A stretch of DNA of 64,000 nucleotides, from contig NZ_OMPO01000002.1 in assembly GCF_900292035.1 (NCBI RefSeq), positions 682,001 through 746,000 on the forward strand. Reading direction: 5' to 3'. This stretch comes from Blastococcus sp. Marseille-P5729 (GTDB lineage Bacteria > Actinomycetota > Actinomycetes > Mycobacteriales > Antricoccaceae). A program made the position numbers and the translations under genes. How positions within the stretch are numbered: position 1 is the first letter of the stretch; each line of letters opens with the position of its first letter. Below, in pieces: positions 8,515 through 17,125 of the stretch. The notes under the pieces are model-generated. The model ran no database searches. It was not told the origin of the DNA and saw nothing but the letters and a program-made list of their open reading frames with translations.

Positions 8515-9135
8515 ATGGAACCCACTCGACTCTGGGCCCTGTGGACGGCGTACGCCGGTGATGGCGATGACTCGAGGGAGGAGTGGTCGACGCTCATCGG
8601 CCGGTGGAGTGAGCCGCATCGCCGCTATCACACGCTCGCGCACCTGCTGTTCATGCTCGAGCTGCTCGATGCCCAGGACGCCGAACCGGCCACCATGCTG
8701 GCCGCGTGGTACCACGACGCCGTCTACGATCCGGCCTCGTCGAACAACGAGGACGACAGCGCCCGGCTCGCCGAGCAGTCCCTCCCGCGGCTTGGTCTTG
8801 CCGGGATGGCCGACCGAGTGGGCGACCTGGTACGGATGACCGCCGATCATCAACACCCGGACGGCGACGACCAGGCCGCACTGCTGCTGGCTGCCGACCT
8901 CGCGATCCTCGGCCAACCGCCGGCGCTGTACCTACGTTATGTAGAGGGGGTGCGGGCGGAGTATGCCCACGTCGGAGACCACGACTTCCGCGCGGGCCGC
9001 AGCGCGGTCCTGCGTGGCCTGCTCGATCGCGAGCGGTTGTTCGAGCATCCGGCGTTCACCGATCTCGAGGCCACGGCACGAGCCAATCTGCAGGCAGAGC
9101 TCACGATCTACGACAGCAGCCCACCCGGGCGCTGA
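8515..9135 (+). CDS. HD-domain metal-dependent phosphohydrolase
   Basis: This 206-residue soluble protein of the COG4339 type has the features that define the family. They are the N-terminal W...YSEPHRRYHTLAHL segment, in which HxxxH residues bind metal, and the WYHDAVYDP motif with the HD doublet. A further His lies in MTADHQHPDGDDQ and an Asp in AADLAILG. The substrate is unknown. ATG 8515 is chosen because the conserved region begins right after it; TAGCAT at 8500-8505 could be a -10 box placing transcription start at or near the ATG, so a leaderless message is possible. It is divergent from the cysE leader, and its 3' end overlaps the convergent DUF4031 gene by 28 bp. Confidence 0.85.
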   Translation: MEPTRLWALWTAYAGDGDDSREEWSTLIGRWSEPHRRYHTLAHLLFMLELLDAQDAEPATMLAAWYHDAVYDPASSNNEDDSARLAEQSLPRLGLAGMADRVGDLVRMTADHQHPDGDDQAALLLAADLAILGQPPALYLRYVEGVRAEYAHVGDHDFRAGRSAVLRGLLDRERLFEHPAFTDLEATARANLQAELTIYDSSPPGR

Positions 9136-9389
9136 TGCTTGGGCGAACGTAGCCCGGACTGGCGCAGCAGCCGCACGATCTCGCGCGAGCCGACAGGGCG
9201 GGCGCCGAACGCGACGACCTCGTGCCACCGCTCCCCAGGAATGTCGTAGTGGTCACCATCGAAGGCCCGCTCGGGGATCTCGAGAATGCGCGCCGCCGCA
9301 TGCAGTTCCTCGTACGAGCAGTCCGAGATGAGATGCGCCCAGGTGCGTCCGCGCCACGGCCACACAGGGTGATCTACGTACAACGGCAT
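9108..9389 (-). CDS. DUF4031 protein
   Basis: This 93-residue protein has the full DUF4031 pattern: MPLYVDHPVWPWRGRTWAHL at the start, a SYEELHAAARILEIP helix, FDGDHYDIPGERW, then GARPVGSREIVRLLRQSGLR. ATG 9389 is chosen because the conserved domain begins there; an in-frame GTG at 9404 would add five residues. The conserved His/Asp residues suggest a small enzyme or metal-binding protein, but no activity is known to me. It is convergent with, and overlaps the end of, the HD hydrolase gene, and is divergent from the liv operon. Confidence 0.85.
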   Translation of the reverse strand: MPLYVDHPVWPWRGRTWAHLISDCSYEELHAAARILEIPERAFDGDHYDIPGERWHEVVAFGARPVGSREIVRLLRQSGLRSPKHQRPGGLLS

Positions 9390-9624
9390 GCTGCGAAAGT
9401 ACACCGCCGGGCGGCCCGGTGCGCAATGCGAACAAGATTACACAGACCACACGCCGCAGGTCTCAGAACGATGAAATTTGACATGGATGTCGGGTTCCCT
9501 CTGGTCAGGTGGGGGTGGTGTAGGCCACTATCTCCTGAGCCCCTCGCCCGTCGGTGGGGCTTGTGTCCGAACCAACCACCCATGTGACCGTGCTGCAGGC
9601 GGTCATGACCAACGGGGGAGGCCC

Positions 9625-10431
9625 GTGCTAAGCATCAAAGACGTCTCCGTGCGATATGGAAGGTCCGTCGAGGCCTTGCGCAACGTGAGCTTCGACGTGC
9701 CCGAGGGCGAGGTGGTCTGCGTGCTCGGCGGCAACGGCGCCGGCAAGACCACGCTGCTCCGGGCGATCTCCGCGACTCTCAAGCTGCACCGCGGAACAAT
9801 CACCTCCGGCGAGGTGGAGTTCGACGGACAGCGCATCGACCGCATGGATCCCGCCCGCATCGTCGAGAAGCAGGTCATCCAGGTTCCCGAGGGCCGTCAG
9901 GTCTTCGGGCGCATGAGCGTGGACGAGAATCTTCGCGCCGGCGGCCTGACCGCCTCGGCGAAGCGTCGCGAGATCGCCCGTGCCCGTATCTACGAGCTGT
10001 TCCCCCGGCTCGAGGAGCGTTCCAAGCAGCCCGCAGGCCTGCTCTCCGGTGGCGAGCAGCAGATGCTGGCGATCGGCCGCGCGATGATGACCGAGCCCAA
10101 GGTGCTGCTGCTCGACGAGCCTTCGCTGGGCCTCGCTCCGCAGCTGATCACCCGCATCGGCCAGATCGTCACGCAGATCAACCAGGAGTTCGGTACCTCG
10201 ATCCTGCTGATCGAGCAGAACGCGTCGATGGCGCTGCGCGTCTCGCACAAGGCCGTCGTCCTCGAGGTCGGCGAGCTGGCACTGCAGGGCAACGCCGCCG
10301 AGCTGGCCGAGTCCGAGGACGTCCAGGCGCTCTACCTGGGCGGTCACGGCGGCCACGACTCGCTTGAGCACGAGCGCGTCGATTCCCAGAACCGTCCGCC
10401 CCGCCGCAAGCTCGGGGTGTGGGCCGGATGA
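9625..10431 (+). CDS. livF: branched-chain amino acid ABC importer ATPase LivF
   Basis: This 268-residue cytoplasmic ATPase belongs to the hydrophobic-amino-acid (HAAT) importer family. It has Walker A GGNGAGKT, a Q-loop at VIQVPEGRQVFGRMSV (the EGR wording is typical of LivF), signature LSGGEQQMLAIGRA, and Walker B LLLDEPSLGLAP. The C-terminus adds about 25 polar residues after the usual end. GTG 9625 follows a GGGGGAGG tract (9614-9621) and begins the ABC domain directly, so the much longer upstream open frame is not used. It is the first gene of the importer operon, in the order F-G-H-M rather than the E. coli K-H-M-G-F. Its stop overlaps the livG start (ATGA), giving translational coupling. 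Confidence 0.93.
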   Translation: MLSIKDVSVRYGRSVEALRNVSFDVPEGEVVCVLGGNGAGKTTLLRAISATLKLHRGTITSGEVEFDGQRIDRMDPARIVEKQVIQVPEGRQVFGRMSVDENLRAGGLTASAKRREIARARIYELFPRLEERSKQPAGLLSGGEQQMLAIGRAMMTEPKVLLLDEPSLGLAPQLITRIGQIVTQINQEFGTSILLIEQNASMALRVSHKAVVLEVGELALQGNAAELAESEDVQALYLGGHGGHDSLEHERVDSQNRPPRRKLGVWAG

Positions 10432-11549
10432 CCGAGAAGGATCCCATGGCCAAGGACTACATCGACCCCCAGCGCATGGCGGACGTCGCCCGCGACGACC
10501 GGTCCGGTTCGTTGGACTTCGATCAGCGCGACGCCGCTCGCATCGGGGCCACCGCCGCCGCGACCACCCCCGGCGCGTCAACCACAGCAGTCGACGGAGA
10601 GTTCCACGACCCGACGATCAGCCGCGTCACTCGTGAGGCCACCGAGGCACTCGGCGTCCCGACGCTCGAGGTCGACGACATCACCGTGCAGTTCGGCGGC
10701 ATCGTCGCGCTCAATCACGTCAGCTTCACCATCGAGCCGGGCACCATCCACGCGCTCATCGGGCCGAACGGCGCGGGCAAGTCGACCTGCTTCAACGCCA
10801 TCACCGGCGTGTACAAGACCAGCACCGGTTCGGTCCGCTTCGGGGAGCACACCCTGACCGACCTGCCCCCGAGCAAGATCGCGGGCGTCGGCGTGGGGCG
10901 CGCGTTCCAGAACCTGGCGCTCTCCCCCACCTCGACCGTGCTCGACAACGTCATGCTCGGCCGCTACCACCTGACCAAGGGTGGCTTCTTCTCCGCGGCG
11001 CTTCGGCTGCCGCGGACGATGAAGGAGGAGCGCGTCCACAAGGAGCGCGCGGCGGCGATCTGCGCCTTCCTCGGCATCGAGAAGTACCTGCACACGCCCG
11101 CGGGCGTGCTGTCGTACGGAAACCAGAAGCGCATCGACATCGCTCGCGCCCTGGCCACCGAGCCCAAGCTGCTGATGCTCGACGAGCCCGCGGCCGGCAT
11201 GAACTCCTCCGAGACCGCCGAGCTGGCCGAGCTGATTCACGACGTGCGCGACGAGATCGGCGTCTCGATCATGCTCGTCGAACACGACATGAGCCTGGTC
11301 ATGGGCGTTGCCGACCACATCACCGTGCTCGACTTCGGCAAGCGCATCGCCGACGGCCTGCCCTCCGAGATCCAGAAGGACCCCGCCGTCATCCGCGCCT
11401 ACCTGGGCGCCGAGGAGGACGAGGTCGACGAGGCTTCCATCGAGGCCGAGCTGGACGCCGAGGAGGCCGACGCCGGCGGGCTCTCCGGCGAGCTCGCCGA
11501 CGGCAAGGCCAACGCCCCGCGTAACTCCGACCTTTCTGACAAGGACTGA
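10428..11549 (+). CDS. livG: branched-chain amino acid ABC importer ATPase LivG, extended
   Basis: This is the second ATPase of the importer. Walker A GPNGAGKST, an FQNLALSPT Q-loop, the LivG-type signature LSYGNQKRIDIARAL and Walker B LLMLDEPAAGMN are all present. At 373 residues it is about 120 longer than typical LivG. Roughly 75-80 residues of disordered, Ala/Thr/Asp-rich sequence precede the ABC domain, and an acidic tail of ~50 residues (EEDEVDEASIEAELDAEEAD) follows. ATG 10428 overlaps the livF stop; ATG 10446, behind GAGAAGGA, is an alternative start and would still leave a long N-terminal extension. Four bases separate it from livH. The purpose of the extensions is unknown. Confidence 0.9.
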   Translation: MTEKDPMAKDYIDPQRMADVARDDRSGSLDFDQRDAARIGATAAATTPGASTTAVDGEFHDPTISRVTREATEALGVPTLEVDDITVQFGGIVALNHVSFTIEPGTIHALIGPNGAGKSTCFNAITGVYKTSTGSVRFGEHTLTDLPPSKIAGVGVGRAFQNLALSPTSTVLDNVMLGRYHLTKGGFFSAALRLPRTMKEERVHKERAAAICAFLGIEKYLHTPAGVLSYGNQKRIDIARALATEPKLLMLDEPAAGMNSSETAELAELIHDVRDEIGVSIMLVEHDMSLVMGVADHITVLDFGKRIADGLPSEIQKDPAVIRAYLGAEEDEVDEASIEAELDAEEADAGGLSGELADGKANAPRNSDLSDKD

Positions 11550-11553
11550 CCCG

Positions 11554-12573
11554 ATGAGTACTTTCTTTCAGGTCCTGATCACGGGCCTGGGCCGTGGCGC
11601 GGTGTACGCACTGCTCGCGCTCGGCTTCGTGATCATCTACAAGGCGACCGAGACGGTCAACTTCGCCCACGGCTCGATCGCCCTCGTCGGCGGCTACATC
11701 GTGTTCGTGCTGCGCGACTCGGCCGGTCTGCCGTGGATCGTCGCCGCGCTCGGCGGCATCCTCACGGCAGCACTGCTGGCGCTGTGGGTCGAGCGGGCAC
11801 TGCTGAGCGCCAGCCAGCCGTGGTTCCTCGCAGGCATCGCAATCGCGGCGACATTCGCGATCATCCAGCTCAGGAGCGACATCACCACGCTGATCATCGT
11901 GCTGTTGATCCTGGCGGTCCTTGCGCTTCTGGTCGTCTTTGCACTGAAGGGCACCCTGGCCAGTCACGACTCCCTGGCGATCCTGACGATCGGCCTGGAC
12001 ACGATCCTGTTCATCGAGATCATCAGGCGGCTGGGTGTCTCGGACAACCCGAACCTCTTCCCGTCGGTCTCGCCCCTGCGCATCGGCGATGTCAGCATCC
12101 AGGGCATCTACCTGGTGAGCATGATCGCCGCGCTGATCATCATCGGCACCTTCTTCATCATCTTCCAGAAGACGAACTGGGGAACGTCGATGCGTGCGCA
12201 GGCCGAGAACAAGGAGGCCGCTTCGCTGATGGGCATCCGCTCGGGCCGGGTCACGGCGTCGGCGTGGATCGTCGGCGGCATGCTGGCCGGTGTGGCGATC
12301 CTGTTCATCGCCTCGCCGTCCTTCGCTGGATCGGGTCTGTCGGCGACTTCGCACGCGATCGCCCTGGCGGCCTTCCCCGCAGCGATCATCGGCGGCCTGA
12401 CCTCGACCGAGGGCGCGATCGTCGGCGGCATCATCGTCGGTCTGACGAACTCCTTCGGTGAGTTCTACGTCGACAAGCTCTTCGCGACGGTGGCCGTCTA
12501 CATCGTGATGGTCCTCGTCCTCGTCTTCAAGCCTTCGGGCCTGTTCGGAAAGGTGGAGCAGCGTCGTGTCTAA
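11554..12573 (+). CDS. livH: branched-chain amino acid ABC importer permease LivH
   Basis: This 339-residue integral membrane protein has roughly nine hydrophobic segments. The N-terminal LGRGAVYALLALGFVIIYKATETVNFAHGS block is typical of LivH, as is the later RAQAENKEAASLMGI coupling segment (EAA-like loop contacting the ATPase). The protein ends FKPSGLFGK, also usual for the family. Its central part contains a hydrophobic stretch (residues about 90-130) that is longer than in the E. coli protein. ATG 11554 lies four bases after the livG stop; the open frame extends upstream only as an out-of-frame shadow of livG. The stop overlaps the livM start by 8 bp. Confidence 0.93.
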   Translation: MSTFFQVLITGLGRGAVYALLALGFVIIYKATETVNFAHGSIALVGGYIVFVLRDSAGLPWIVAALGGILTAALLALWVERALLSASQPWFLAGIAIAATFAIIQLRSDITTLIIVLLILAVLALLVVFALKGTLASHDSLAILTIGLDTILFIEIIRRLGVSDNPNLFPSVSPLRIGDVSIQGIYLVSMIAALIIIGTFFIIFQKTNWGTSMRAQAENKEAASLMGIRSGRVTASAWIVGGMLAGVAILFIASPSFAGSGLSATSHAIALAAFPAAIIGGLTSTEGAIVGGIIVGLTNSFGEFYVDKLFATVAVYIVMVLVLVFKPSGLFGKVEQRRV

Positions 12574-13876
12574 CACCACCGGAGCAACCGCGGTCACGAC
12601 CGCAGACCACACCGCGGATCACACCGACGATCTGTCGCACGACCCCGCCATCAAGGCACTGGTCAAGCCGACCTTCTGGCAGCGCTGGAAGCTGCCGATC
12701 GGCATGGCGATCTACGGGATCGTCATGTTCCTCGCTCCCCTGTACATCGGCCCCTCAGACCTCGCCAACGGCGTGGCGGTCATGCTCGCCGCAGTCGGCG
12801 GCTTCGGCCTGACCATGCTGCTGGGCCAGGCCGGCCTGCTGTCGCTGGCGCACGGCGCCTACATGCTCGTCGGCGCGATCGCCTACACGGTGTTCGCCTC
12901 GGAGTCCGAGTACCGCATGGGTGCCGAAGGCACCGAGGAGCTCTACCACTGGGGTATGGGCCTCCCGCCGATCATCGCGCTGATCCTGGCCGTGGCCGTC
13001 TCCGGCCTGGCCGGCGCGCTGTTCGCACCGGTTTCCGGACGCGTCCGCGGCATCTACCTCGGCCTGGCCTCCCTGGCGCTGGTCTACATCATGTTCTTCG
13101 TCTCGAAGAAGTTCCCCGAGCTGGCCGGTCACGCCTCGGGCCGCGAGGTCCCCGACTTCTCGCTGTTCGGGTTCGACGTCAACCCCGAGACCGTCGAGCT
13201 GCACATCATGAATGTGCCGATCGGCCGCCCCGAGCGGCTGTGGTGGCTGTACGCGCTGCTGATGGGCATCGCCTACATCCTGATGCGCGGCGCCATCAAC
13301 GGCCGCATCGGCCGTGCCTGGCGTGCTGTGCGTGACAACGAGGCCATGGCGACCGTCATGGGCGTCAACGTGGCGCGCACGAAGATGATGGCCTTCGTCA
13401 TCTCCTCCTCGTACGCCGGTCTGGCCGGCGTCATGCTGGCCTGGAAGCTGCAGCTGCTGCTGCCGGACGAGGCCGCCGAGCAGGGCAACTTCTCGCTGGT
13501 CACCTCGATCTCCTACCTGGCGCTCGTGGTCATCGGCGGCATGGGCTCGCTGCTGGGCGCGGTGCTCGGTGCGCTGATTGTGTTCGGCATGCCGCCGATC
13601 CTGAACGCGGCCATGCAGACCGGTGGTGCCGCGGCGACCAGCGGTACGGCGTTCTCGCCGACCGTCATCGCCACGATGATCTACGGCGCGCTGATCGTGC
13701 TAATCATCATGTTCGAGCCGCGCGGCTTCGCCGGCATCGGTCATCGCATCCTCGGCCTGTTCACCGGCCGGGGCAAGAAGACCGAGACGGCAGAGGCCGA
13801 CTCGACCGGCGACCAGCCGGGCAACCGCGAGACGGCTGCACCGCGTGAAGGTCAGGACGCCGAGAAGACGGTTTAA
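12566..13876 (+). CDS. livM: branched-chain amino acid ABC importer permease LivM
   Basis: This 436-residue membrane protein is the second permease of the importer. After a ~45-residue polar N-terminus, hydrophobic helices begin at about residue 50. The LivM hallmark GRVRGIYLGLASLALVYI and the EAA-like RAVRDNEAMATVMGVNVARTKMMAF are present, followed by GGMGSLLGAVLGA and the closing FEPRGFAGI. The last ~45 residues are polar (TETAEADSTGDQPG) and presumably cytoplasmic. GTG 12566 lies inside the end of livH. A strong hairpin 43 bp after the stop (13920) separates it from the first binding-protein gene, so ligand-binding genes can be expressed at a different level. Confidence 0.93.
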   Translation: MSNTTGATAVTTADHTADHTDDLSHDPAIKALVKPTFWQRWKLPIGMAIYGIVMFLAPLYIGPSDLANGVAVMLAAVGGFGLTMLLGQAGLLSLAHGAYMLVGAIAYTVFASESEYRMGAEGTEELYHWGMGLPPIIALILAVAVSGLAGALFAPVSGRVRGIYLGLASLALVYIMFFVSKKFPELAGHASGREVPDFSLFGFDVNPETVELHIMNVPIGRPERLWWLYALLMGIAYILMRGAINGRIGRAWRAVRDNEAMATVMGVNVARTKMMAFVISSSYAGLAGVMLAWKLQLLLPDEAAEQGNFSLVTSISYLALVVIGGMGSLLGAVLGALIVFGMPPILNAAMQTGGAAATSGTAFSPTVIATMIYGALIVLIIMFEPRGFAGIGHRILGLFTGRGKKTETAEADSTGDQPGNRETAAPREGQDAEKTV

Positions 13877-13919
13877 CCCGGCTCCTGCCCCACCGCACAA
13901 CTTCATACGCACGAAACCA

Positions 13920-13951
13920 GGTCTGGGGCCACCTTCGGGTGGCCCCAGACC
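13920..13951 (+). terminator. hairpin after livM
   Basis: A perfect 14-bp stem (GGTCTGGGGCCACC with its complement) closes on a TTCG tetraloop. No clear U-run follows, as is common in actinobacteria. It separates the livFGHM operon from the binding-protein array and may act as a partial terminator or 3' stabiliser. Confidence 0.85.
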
Positions 13952-14060
13952 CGTACCCCGGACTTTATTCGCAGTACGAAACTAGCCCGCAGCGAACGCG
14001 ACCGCGATGCTCCGAACGATGCTGGACCGCCCCTTTGGCAACAAGCAGGAAGAAGAACCC

Positions 14061-15323
14061 ATGAACAAGCGCACCACCCTCGTCACCGCCAGCAGCATGC
14101 TGGTGGCACTCGCCCTCGCCGGCTGCTCCTCGAAGGCCGCCGACAGCGGCGGATCCAGCAGTGACGGCGAGCTGAAGACCGACGTCGGCGTCACCGACGA
14201 CGAGATCACGCTCGCAGTCCAGACAGACACCTCAGGGGTGTTCAAGGTCCTCGGCCTCGCAGCCACCCACGGCAACGAGCTCTGGGCCGAGGAGGTCAAC
14301 GCGGACGGCGGCATCTGCGACCGCGAGATCAAGCTCGACATCCAGGACAACGGCTACAAGGCCGACAACGCGATACCGATCTACGAGACCCAGAAGGCGA
14401 ACAGTCTGGGCTACGTGCAACTGATCGGCTCGCCGATCCTGGCCGCTCTGAAGCAGAAGCTGATCGCCGACAAGGTCACCGCGGTCACCGAGTCCTGGGC
14501 CTCCACCAATCTCGACGCGCCCGAGGTCATGATGATCGGCCAGACCTACGACATCGAGATGATCAACGGCCTCGCGTGGGCCCAGCAGCAGGGCATGATC
14601 GCCGACGGTGACAAGATCGGGCACATCTACATCGACTCGGAGTACGGCCAGAACGGCTTGCTCGGCTCGCAGGCCTACGCCAAGGAGCACGGCATGGAGG
14701 TGATCGGCGTCCCCGTCGCCGGCACCGATACCGACATGACCGCGACGATGACCAAGCTCAAGGACGAGGGTGTCACCGCCATCGCCGTGACCACTGCCCC
14801 GGGCGGCATGGGCTCGATCGCGGTGCAGAACGTCGCGCAGGGCATGAACCTCCCGCTCATCGGGAACAACCCGGTGTTCTCGACGACCCTGCTGGCGGAC
14901 GCGACGGTCACGGCCGGACTGGCGAACCTTTACATGGTCAGCTCCTTCGCACCGATCAGCCAGGACACCGACGAGGCGAAGAAGGTTCTCGACGAGTACA
15001 AGAACAAGTTCACCGACCCGGCCGACATCGGCATCACGCACGGCTACGCCGCCGGGCTCGCCTGGGGCGAGATCCTCAAGCAAGCGTGCGAGGACGGCGA
15101 CATGACCCGGCAGGGCGTCCTCGATGCCAAGTCGAAGGTCGACGCGGTCGACACCAAGGGCTTGACGGGCAAGCTCGACTTCTCCAAGGACGGCTCGCCG
15201 ACGACCCGCGAGGGCTTCATCCTGCAGCCGGATGCCTCCGTCGAGGACGGCAAGCTGAAGATCGTCGAGGAGCTTTTCGCCTCGGAGGAGGCCAAGGCTT
15301 ACAAGGCGCCGTTCGAGAAGTAA
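14061..15323 (+). CDS. substrate-binding lipoprotein 1 of the liv array
   Basis: This 420-residue solute receptor belongs to the LivJ/LivK (type I periplasmic binding, ANF-receptor-like) family. The signal peptide ends in the lipobox LALAGC with Cys 22, after which comes a short Ser/Gly linker and the array-wide motif TDVGVTDDEITLAV. A GGIC motif and a second Cys in KQACEDGDMTRQG are shared by all five paralogues and may form a disulfide. The chain ends EEAKAYKAPFEK. ATG 14061 follows AGGAAGAAG; the open frame before it lacks a signal sequence. The ligand cannot be read from the sequence: branched-chain amino acids, amides or short organic acids are all possible. It lies directly after the livM terminator. 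Confidence 0.92.
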   Translation: MNKRTTLVTASSMLVALALAGCSSKAADSGGSSSDGELKTDVGVTDDEITLAVQTDTSGVFKVLGLAATHGNELWAEEVNADGGICDREIKLDIQDNGYKADNAIPIYETQKANSLGYVQLIGSPILAALKQKLIADKVTAVTESWASTNLDAPEVMMIGQTYDIEMINGLAWAQQQGMIADGDKIGHIYIDSEYGQNGLLGSQAYAKEHGMEVIGVPVAGTDTDMTATMTKLKDEGVTAIAVTTAPGGMGSIAVQNVAQGMNLPLIGNNPVFSTTLLADATVTAGLANLYMVSSFAPISQDTDEAKKVLDEYKNKFTDPADIGITHGYAAGLAWGEILKQACEDGDMTRQGVLDAKSKVDAVDTKGLTGKLDFSKDGSPTTREGFILQPDASVEDGKLKIVEELFASEEAKAYKAPFEK

Positions 15324-15383
15324 CCACCCGACAGGTCCTGGACCCAGCAGCCTGTCAGGTCAGGAATCTGGCCTGAGACGACA

Positions 15384-15420
15384 GCCCCACACGGCATGTG
15401 TGGGGCCGCCGACCGGCGGC
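15384..15420 (+). terminator. double hairpin after binding protein 1
   Basis: Two adjacent hairpins are present: GCCCCACAC/GTGTGGGGC (15384-15406) and GCCGCC/GGCGGC with a GACC loop (15405-15420). They lie about 60 bp after the stop codon and before a 175-bp stretch that presumably contains the promoter of the next receptor gene. Confidence 0.7.
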
Positions 15421-15595
15421 TCCACACATGCCTGAGGTCCGATGCGCGTGACCGGGATCAGACGGTCGCCATCTGCTCATGATTCGGTGTTGCGGCCGCC
15501 CGTCTCATGTGACATGGTTCACCCGCAGAACATGACCTGAGTATCAGGTTCGCAGCCCTTTCAGGGCATCCCTTCTCAAGCACGATGGAGAACGC

Positions 15596-16873
15596 ATGAA
15601 GCGTAGGACCACCCTCATCACCAGCATGGCCGCGACGGCCCTGCTCACCCTGACCGCCTGCTCCACCAAGGCCGACAACAGCGGCGACTCCGGCGGTGGC
15701 GGCGACAGCGGCGGCGTGAAGACCGACATCGGCGTCACCGAGGACGAGATCGTCCTCGGCGTCCAGTCGGACCTCTCCGGCGTGTTCAAGGGCATCGGCC
15801 TGGCTCTGACCCACGGCAACCAGATCTGGGCCGACAAGGTCAACGAGGACGGCGGCATCTGCGAGCGGAAGATCACGCTCGACGTCGTCGACAACGGCTA
15901 CTCCCCCGACAAGGCGATTCCGCTGTACGAGCAGCAGAAGGGCAACGTCCTCGGTTATCTGCAGCTCATCGGCTCACCGGTGATCGCGGCGCTGAAGACC
16001 AAGATCGAGGCAGACGGCATGCTGGCCGTGCCGGCCGCGCCCGCCTCCGTTCACCTGGACAACCCGCACGTGCTGCTGCTGGGGATCACCTACGACGTCG
16101 AGATGATCAACGGTCTGGCCTACCTGCTCGATCAGGGCATGATCGAGAAGGGCGACAAGATCGGCTACATCTACGTCGACTCCGAGTACGGCCAGAACGG
16201 CCTGCTGGGTGCGAAGTACTTCGCCGAGGAGAACGGCATCACGCTCGTCGAGGCTCCGATCTCCGGCGCCGACACCGACACCACGGCGACGATGACGAAG
16301 TTCAAGGACGAAGGGGTCACCGCTATCGCCCTGACCGTCACCCCGGCGGCTACCGCATCGGCGGCCACCCAGAACGGCGCGCAGGGGCTGAACGTTCCGA
16401 TCATCGGAAACAACCCGGCGTTCACCCCGAACATGATGAGCGATCCCTCGGTGGCCGCCGCCGTCGCGGAGCACGTGCTGATCAGCCAGGGATACGACGT
16501 CTTCGACGGTGACAGCGAGCTCGCCAAGGAGATCGCCAAGGCCTACGACGCCAAGACCCAGGACCAGCCCAACTACGCGGTGAATGCCGGCTACCTGCAG
16601 GGCATGGCCTGGGAGGCGCTGCTCGAGGAGGCCTGCGACAACGGCGACCTCACCCGGGAGGGCATCATGAGCGCCCGCGAGAGCGCGCCCAACGTCGATA
16701 CCAAGGGCCTCGCCGGCGAGCTGACCCTCAAGTACGACGGCGCACCGAGCTCCCGCACGTCCTTCATCGTCCAGCCGGATGCCGCGCTCGCCAACCGGGG
16801 CGGCGTGAAGGTGGTGCAGGACAACTACATCTCGAAGGATGCCGAGAGCTACAAGACTCCCTACCAGAAGTAG
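15596..16873 (+). CDS. substrate-binding lipoprotein 2 of the liv array
   Basis: This 425-residue paralogue of the preceding gene has a lipobox Cys at residue 22 (LTLTAC) and a Gly/Asp/Ser-rich linker, then TDIGVTEDEIVLGV. It is the most divergent of the five. The pocket-lining region that reads SWASTNLD or similar in the others is here PAAPASVHLDNPH, LGITYDVEM replaces (I/V)GQTYD(I/V)EM, and the end is YKTPYQK. These changes fall where type I receptors contact their ligand, so a different specificity is inferred. Cys in GGIC and in EACDNGDLTREG are kept. ATG 15596 follows ATGGAGAACGC. It has its own upstream intergenic region and its own terminator, so independent regulation is plausible. 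Confidence 0.92.
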   Translation: MKRRTTLITSMAATALLTLTACSTKADNSGDSGGGGDSGGVKTDIGVTEDEIVLGVQSDLSGVFKGIGLALTHGNQIWADKVNEDGGICERKITLDVVDNGYSPDKAIPLYEQQKGNVLGYLQLIGSPVIAALKTKIEADGMLAVPAAPASVHLDNPHVLLLGITYDVEMINGLAYLLDQGMIEKGDKIGYIYVDSEYGQNGLLGAKYFAEENGITLVEAPISGADTDTTATMTKFKDEGVTAIALTVTPAATASAATQNGAQGLNVPIIGNNPAFTPNMMSDPSVAAAVAEHVLISQGYDVFDGDSELAKEIAKAYDAKTQDQPNYAVNAGYLQGMAWEALLEEACDNGDLTREGIMSARESAPNVDTKGLAGELTLKYDGAPSSRTSFIVQPDAALANRGGVKVVQDNYISKDAESYKTPYQK

Positions 16874-16891
16874 CGAGGACGAGGCCGGGAT

Positions 16892-16920
16892 GGGGCCGGG
16901 CGCCGATGGCGCCCGGCCCC
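16892..16920 (+). terminator. hairpin terminator after binding protein 2
   Basis: A perfect 13-bp GC-only stem (GGGGCCGGGCGCC and complement) with a three-base loop begins 18 bp after the stop and is followed by TTCC. This is a strong candidate intrinsic terminator. Confidence 0.85.
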
Positions 16921-17125
16921 TTCCGCATGATCGAGACCGCGTCGTGATGGGAGCCGCGTCGCGATCGAAGCCGTTCGCATAGCGGCCAATCCGGGCGGTC
17001 CCGTGGGAGCGAGGTCACAGTTTTGACACGAATGTAAATTCCTGGGCAACGCTCGTTGAGCAAGTGATCCAGGTCTCGTTACCCTCGCACCGTCCTACCT
17101 GACACTCACTCCTGAGGAGGGCCCG

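Noticed and set aside
9478-9530. Promoter of the liv operon from TTGACA at 9478
   Set aside because: The hexamer matches a -35 box, but I find no acceptable -10 box at 16-18 bases from it, so it is not listed as a promoter.
11308-11553. An 82-codon N-terminal extension of livH
   Set aside because: It lies entirely inside livG in another frame and has a Ser/Pro/Arg-rich shadow composition. ATG 11554 begins the true hydrophobic N-terminus.
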